Part shown: positions 40,410 through 42,253 of the stretch, one piece after another
How positions within the stretch are numbered: position 1 is the first letter of the stretch
Layout of the letters: every line of letters begins with the position of its first letter
From: Tindallia sp. MSAO_Bac2
GTDB lineage: Bacteria > Bacillota > Clostridia > Peptostreptococcales > Tindalliaceae
Assembly (NCBI GenBank): GCA_003838145.1
Contig: QYZZ01000044.1
Location: 1 to 42,253 of the forward strand
DNA length: 42,253 bases
Direction: 5' to 3'
The notes under the pieces: model-generated
Seen by the model: only the letters and a program-made list of their open reading frames with translations
Told to the model about the DNA's origin: nothing
The model's database searches: none
Translations under genes and position numbers: made by a program

Positions 40410-41348
40410 ATGGAAAATAACACAGAAAAAACTAATTTACGGGGAGTGCGTTATGGAATAGGGGCATATATGCTATGGGGTTTTTTGCCGGTATACTGGA
40501 AACTTCTGCAGGAATTCCCGGCTGGTATCATCCTTGCGAACCGTGTTATCTGGTCTTGTTTATTTGTGGCAGTGCTATTATGGTATAAAAGAGAGATGCG
40601 CGTCGCTTTTGCGTTATTTGCAGACAAAAAAAATATTTTGCTGGTTACGTTCTCATCTTTGATTATTTCGCTGAACTGGTTTACGTATATATGGGCTGTT
40701 AATTCAGGTTTCGTTATTCAGGCCAGTATGGGTTATTATATTAACCCCCTGATGGTGGTACTGATGGGTACTTTGATTTTTAAAGAAAAGATGGATAAGC
40801 CTGAAAAAATTGCTCTTTTCCTGGCGTTTATTGGTGTTGCGGTAATAACATTAGAATATGGTCGTATTCCCTGGGTTTCCCTGATACTTGCAACAACATT
40901 TTCGATATATGGCCTTTGCAAGCGGGTTGTTAAAGTAGGATCCATGGTTGCTCTGGCGATTGAAACTCTGATGATTACCCCTATCGCTTTAATATATCTG
41001 GCATATATGCGACAGGGAGGACATTTTATCCTGGGTGATATAAATATATCCTCCTGGCTGCTTCTAATGGGGGCGGGTGTGGTGACGGCGACACCTCTTT
41101 TGTGGTTTGCCATTGCGGCGCAGTCCATCCCATTCTCGGTATTGGGATTTATCCAGTACCTATCACCAACGATCAGTTTGCTGTTAGGGGTTTTTTTGTT
41201 CCGGGAGCCATTTACTGGCTATCATATGATTAGTTTTTCTTTTATTTGGGCCGGACTACTCTTATTCTCATATGTACGAACAAAAAAAATACGGCAATCA
41301 AGAAAGATGCTTAGAAATATTGAGAAAAAGGAGAAGGAAAATGACTAA
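40410..41348 (+). CDS. rarD: RarD/EamA family transporter
   Basis: A 312-residue protein with ten predicted membrane helices. The start YGIGAYMLWGFLPVYWKLLQ and the NWFTYIWAVNSGFVIQASMGYYINPL segment are marks of RarD, a drug/metabolite superfamily exporter named for chloramphenicol sensitivity; the true substrate is not known. A charged tail follows (KKIRQSRKMLRN). AAGGGAG stands 7-8 bases before the ATG. Its stop overlaps the start of a small following frame by 8 bases. Confidence 0.92.
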   Translation: MENNTEKTNLRGVRYGIGAYMLWGFLPVYWKLLQEFPAGIILANRVIWSCLFVAVLLWYKREMRVAFALFADKKNILLVTFSSLIISLNWFTYIWAVNSGFVIQASMGYYINPLMVVLMGTLIFKEKMDKPEKIALFLAFIGVAVITLEYGRIPWVSLILATTFSIYGLCKRVVKVGSMVALAIETLMITPIALIYLAYMRQGGHFILGDINISSWLLLMGAGVVTATPLLWFAIAAQSIPFSVLGFIQYLSPTISLLLGVFLFREPFTGYHMISFSFIWAGLLLFSYVRTKKIRQSRKMLRNIEKKEKEND

Positions 41349-41531
41349 ACCGTTACCCTTCGATTGTTGCTCCTTAAATATGAAAACAGGCCACTTGAAG
41401 ATCTGTGGAAAGTTGCTTCAGTAAAGCAAACCAGTGTTACGGAACTGGAAATAAAGGGAAAAGAAGTAAATATAATCAGAAAAGCTGATGCGAGTCATTT
41501 GCATGAATCGATCAACCGTTGTTTATCATAA
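41341..41531 (+). pseudogene. Small gene interrupted by a frameshift, about 63 residues if restored
   Basis: An ATG at 41341 follows AAGGAGAAGGAAA, a strong ribosome site inside the end of rarD, but its frame stops after 27 codons. A second frame, open from 41349 to a stop at 41529-41531, reads as protein-like and amphipathic (RPLEDLWKVASVKQTSVTEL). Adding one A to the AAA at 41347-41349 joins the ATG to that frame and gives a 63-residue product beginning MTKTVTLRLLLLKYENRP. An in-frame TTG at 41364 or 41367 could also start the second frame but has no ribosome site. Family unknown. Confidence 0.55.
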
Positions 41532-41581
41532 TGTGGAAAGGGTAGTTAAAATATAATTATGATGAAAGGGTGATGTTTTTC

Positions 41582-42076
41582 ATGGCAATCGAATTTAATG
41601 CGAGTAAACTGTTGCAAGTTTTGGTTCGAAATGAAGCAAGAGTAGCGGAGTTGTATACGAATCTGGCCAATCAAATGCAGGAAGGCAAAGGGAAAAAACT
41701 GTTTGAGTTACTTTCGGAAGATGAACTTCGGCATGAAAAGATTTATGCTGATCTCCTGAAAAAACTACCGGAAGAAGGGACGACAGAGGTATCGGAAGAA
41801 GAAAGAGAATATCTGGATTCACTGATTGAAAACGACATGTTTGCTGATGCGGATCGCTCCATGGAAAAAATTAAAGGAAAATATACTAAAGATGAAGCCT
41901 TAGAAATTGCAGAAAAAGTCGAAAGAGACGGGATTATGTATATCTACGAATTAACCAGGCTATTCCCTGATTTAGCACCGAAAGAAATGAAAAAGATTCT
42001 TAATGAAGAAAGAAAACACTTGCAGGCGGTATTAAGCAGGGCTGAAGTGGATTTGGTTAAGTATTTAAGATATTAG
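41582..42076 (+). CDS. Ferritin-like/rubrerythrin-type diiron protein
   Basis: A 164-residue four-helix protein with the diiron pattern: Glu in VRNEARVAELY, ExxH in EDELRHEKIY, Glu in VERDGIMYIYEL and ExxH in NEERKHLQ. Without the C-terminal rubredoxin domain of true rubrerythrin, it fits the short ferritin-like family that handles peroxide or iron in anaerobes. The ATG at 41582 has AAAGGG 11 bases upstream; two earlier in-frame starts are too close to it. Forms a single-gene unit with a terminator. Confidence 0.87.
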   Translation: MAIEFNASKLLQVLVRNEARVAELYTNLANQMQEGKGKKLFELLSEDELRHEKIYADLLKKLPEEGTTEVSEEEREYLDSLIENDMFADADRSMEKIKGKYTKDEALEIAEKVERDGIMYIYELTRLFPDLAPKEMKKILNEERKHLQAVLSRAEVDLVKYLRY

Positions 42077-42112
42077 CGATTGAAATGTATGAAAGTTTGT
42101 GAGATGATTATG

Positions 42113-42138
42113 GCTCTTCCTGTAGGAAGAGCTTTTTT
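42113..42138 (+). terminator. Terminator of the ferritin-like gene
   Basis: GCTCTTCC-TGTA-GGAAGAGC, an 8-bp perfect stem with a tetraloop, followed by six T. Confidence 0.92.
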
Positions 42139-42189
42139 GTGGATAAGGAAATAGCATGCGCAAAAGAAATGTGGATAAGCTGTGAATAA
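42138..42189. other. Cluster of three DnaA-box-like sequences
   Basis: TGTGGATAA at 42138-42146 and 42170-42178 are exact reverse complements of the consensus DnaA box TTATCCACA; TGTGAATAA at 42181-42189 differs by one base. All have the same orientation and centre spacings of 32 and 11 bases, about three and one helix turns. The window ends 64 bases later, so the neighbouring gene is unseen. Confidence 0.55.
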
Positions 42190-42253
42190 GTTATTGGAAA
42201 ACTTCAAGAGGAACGATAAACTGAGAGTATGAAAAACAACAGCAAAGCCAAGT

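Noticed and set aside
42231-42253. ATG at the right edge opening a frame of seven codons
   Set aside because: Too short to judge, and its ribosome site is weak; possibly the start of the next gene.
1-42253. CRISPR arrays, tRNA, rRNA, insertion sequences
   Set aside because: No regularly spaced repeats, no cloverleaf or rRNA-like stretches and no transposase motifs were found on reading both strands.

Overview
The window reads as chromosomal DNA of a Gram-positive, amino-acid-fermenting anaerobe of the Bacillota, most likely class Clostridia. The basis is strong AGGAGG-type ribosome binding sites before most genes, intrinsic terminators after most operons, T-box and TPP riboswitch leaders, a CBS/DRTGG-containing family II pyrophosphatase, RecD2, sortase, DegV and a PrdX-like prolyl-tRNA editing protein. 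The genus is not determined; an Alkaliphilus/Tindallia-like clostridium would fit but that is a guess. No rRNA, tRNA, CRISPR array, transposase, prophage or conjugative gene was seen, so this is mostly a core or metabolic region with a few unusual regulatory arrangements.

Layout. 1-4471 (minus strand): a sigma-54-dependent PAS activator, then an iron alcohol dehydrogenase with a near-consensus -24/-12 promoter, an uncharacterised multi-pass membrane protein and a two-CBS protein. 4651-7926 (plus): two M20 metallopeptidases and a DegV lipid-binding protein. 8208-12991 (plus): glutamate dehydrogenase, a YtcJ-type amidohydrolase and a divergent ATP-type PEP carboxykinase. 13065-14678 (minus): CBS-pyrophosphatase. 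14891-19845 (plus): a diguanylate cyclase broken by a frameshift, a GH31 alpha-glucosidase, a receiver-GGDEF protein and a cyclophilin. 19887-22480: a CadC-like repressor and a Cd/Zn/Pb P-type ATPase, with a promoter whose -35 box lies in the loop of the preceding terminator and an ArsR-type operator just downstream of the start site. 22606-24222: MscS channel and a YlmA-like ABC ATPase. 24280-25051: two small unknown proteins.

25053-27283 is a self-contained thiamine unit: consensus promoter, TPP riboswitch, terminator, ThiY-like pyrimidine-binding lipoprotein, SAM methyltransferase and YkoF-like thiamine-binding protein, but no permease or ATPase. 27354-35022 carries PgeF, a prolyl-tRNA editing domain protein, an HDOD protein, a LolA-like secreted protein with a sortase, a GNAT-nitrilase fusion and RecD2. 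35142-39608 carries an AbgT transporter, a TetR regulator, a cation/proton antiporter and a YdcF protein. 39686-40260 (minus) is the most unusual spot: a full T-box leader with its own consensus promoter and terminator whose only downstream reading frame is a 60-residue protein of unknown function. The right end has RarD, a small frameshifted gene, a ferritin-like diiron protein and three DnaA-box-like sequences at the edge.

Together the genes suggest growth on peptides and amino acids (peptide and amide cleavage, AbgT uptake, glutamate deamination, PEP carboxykinase, pyrophosphate removal), with metal-efflux, osmotic and c-di-GMP functions alongside. All functions are assigned by reading motifs, without database searches.
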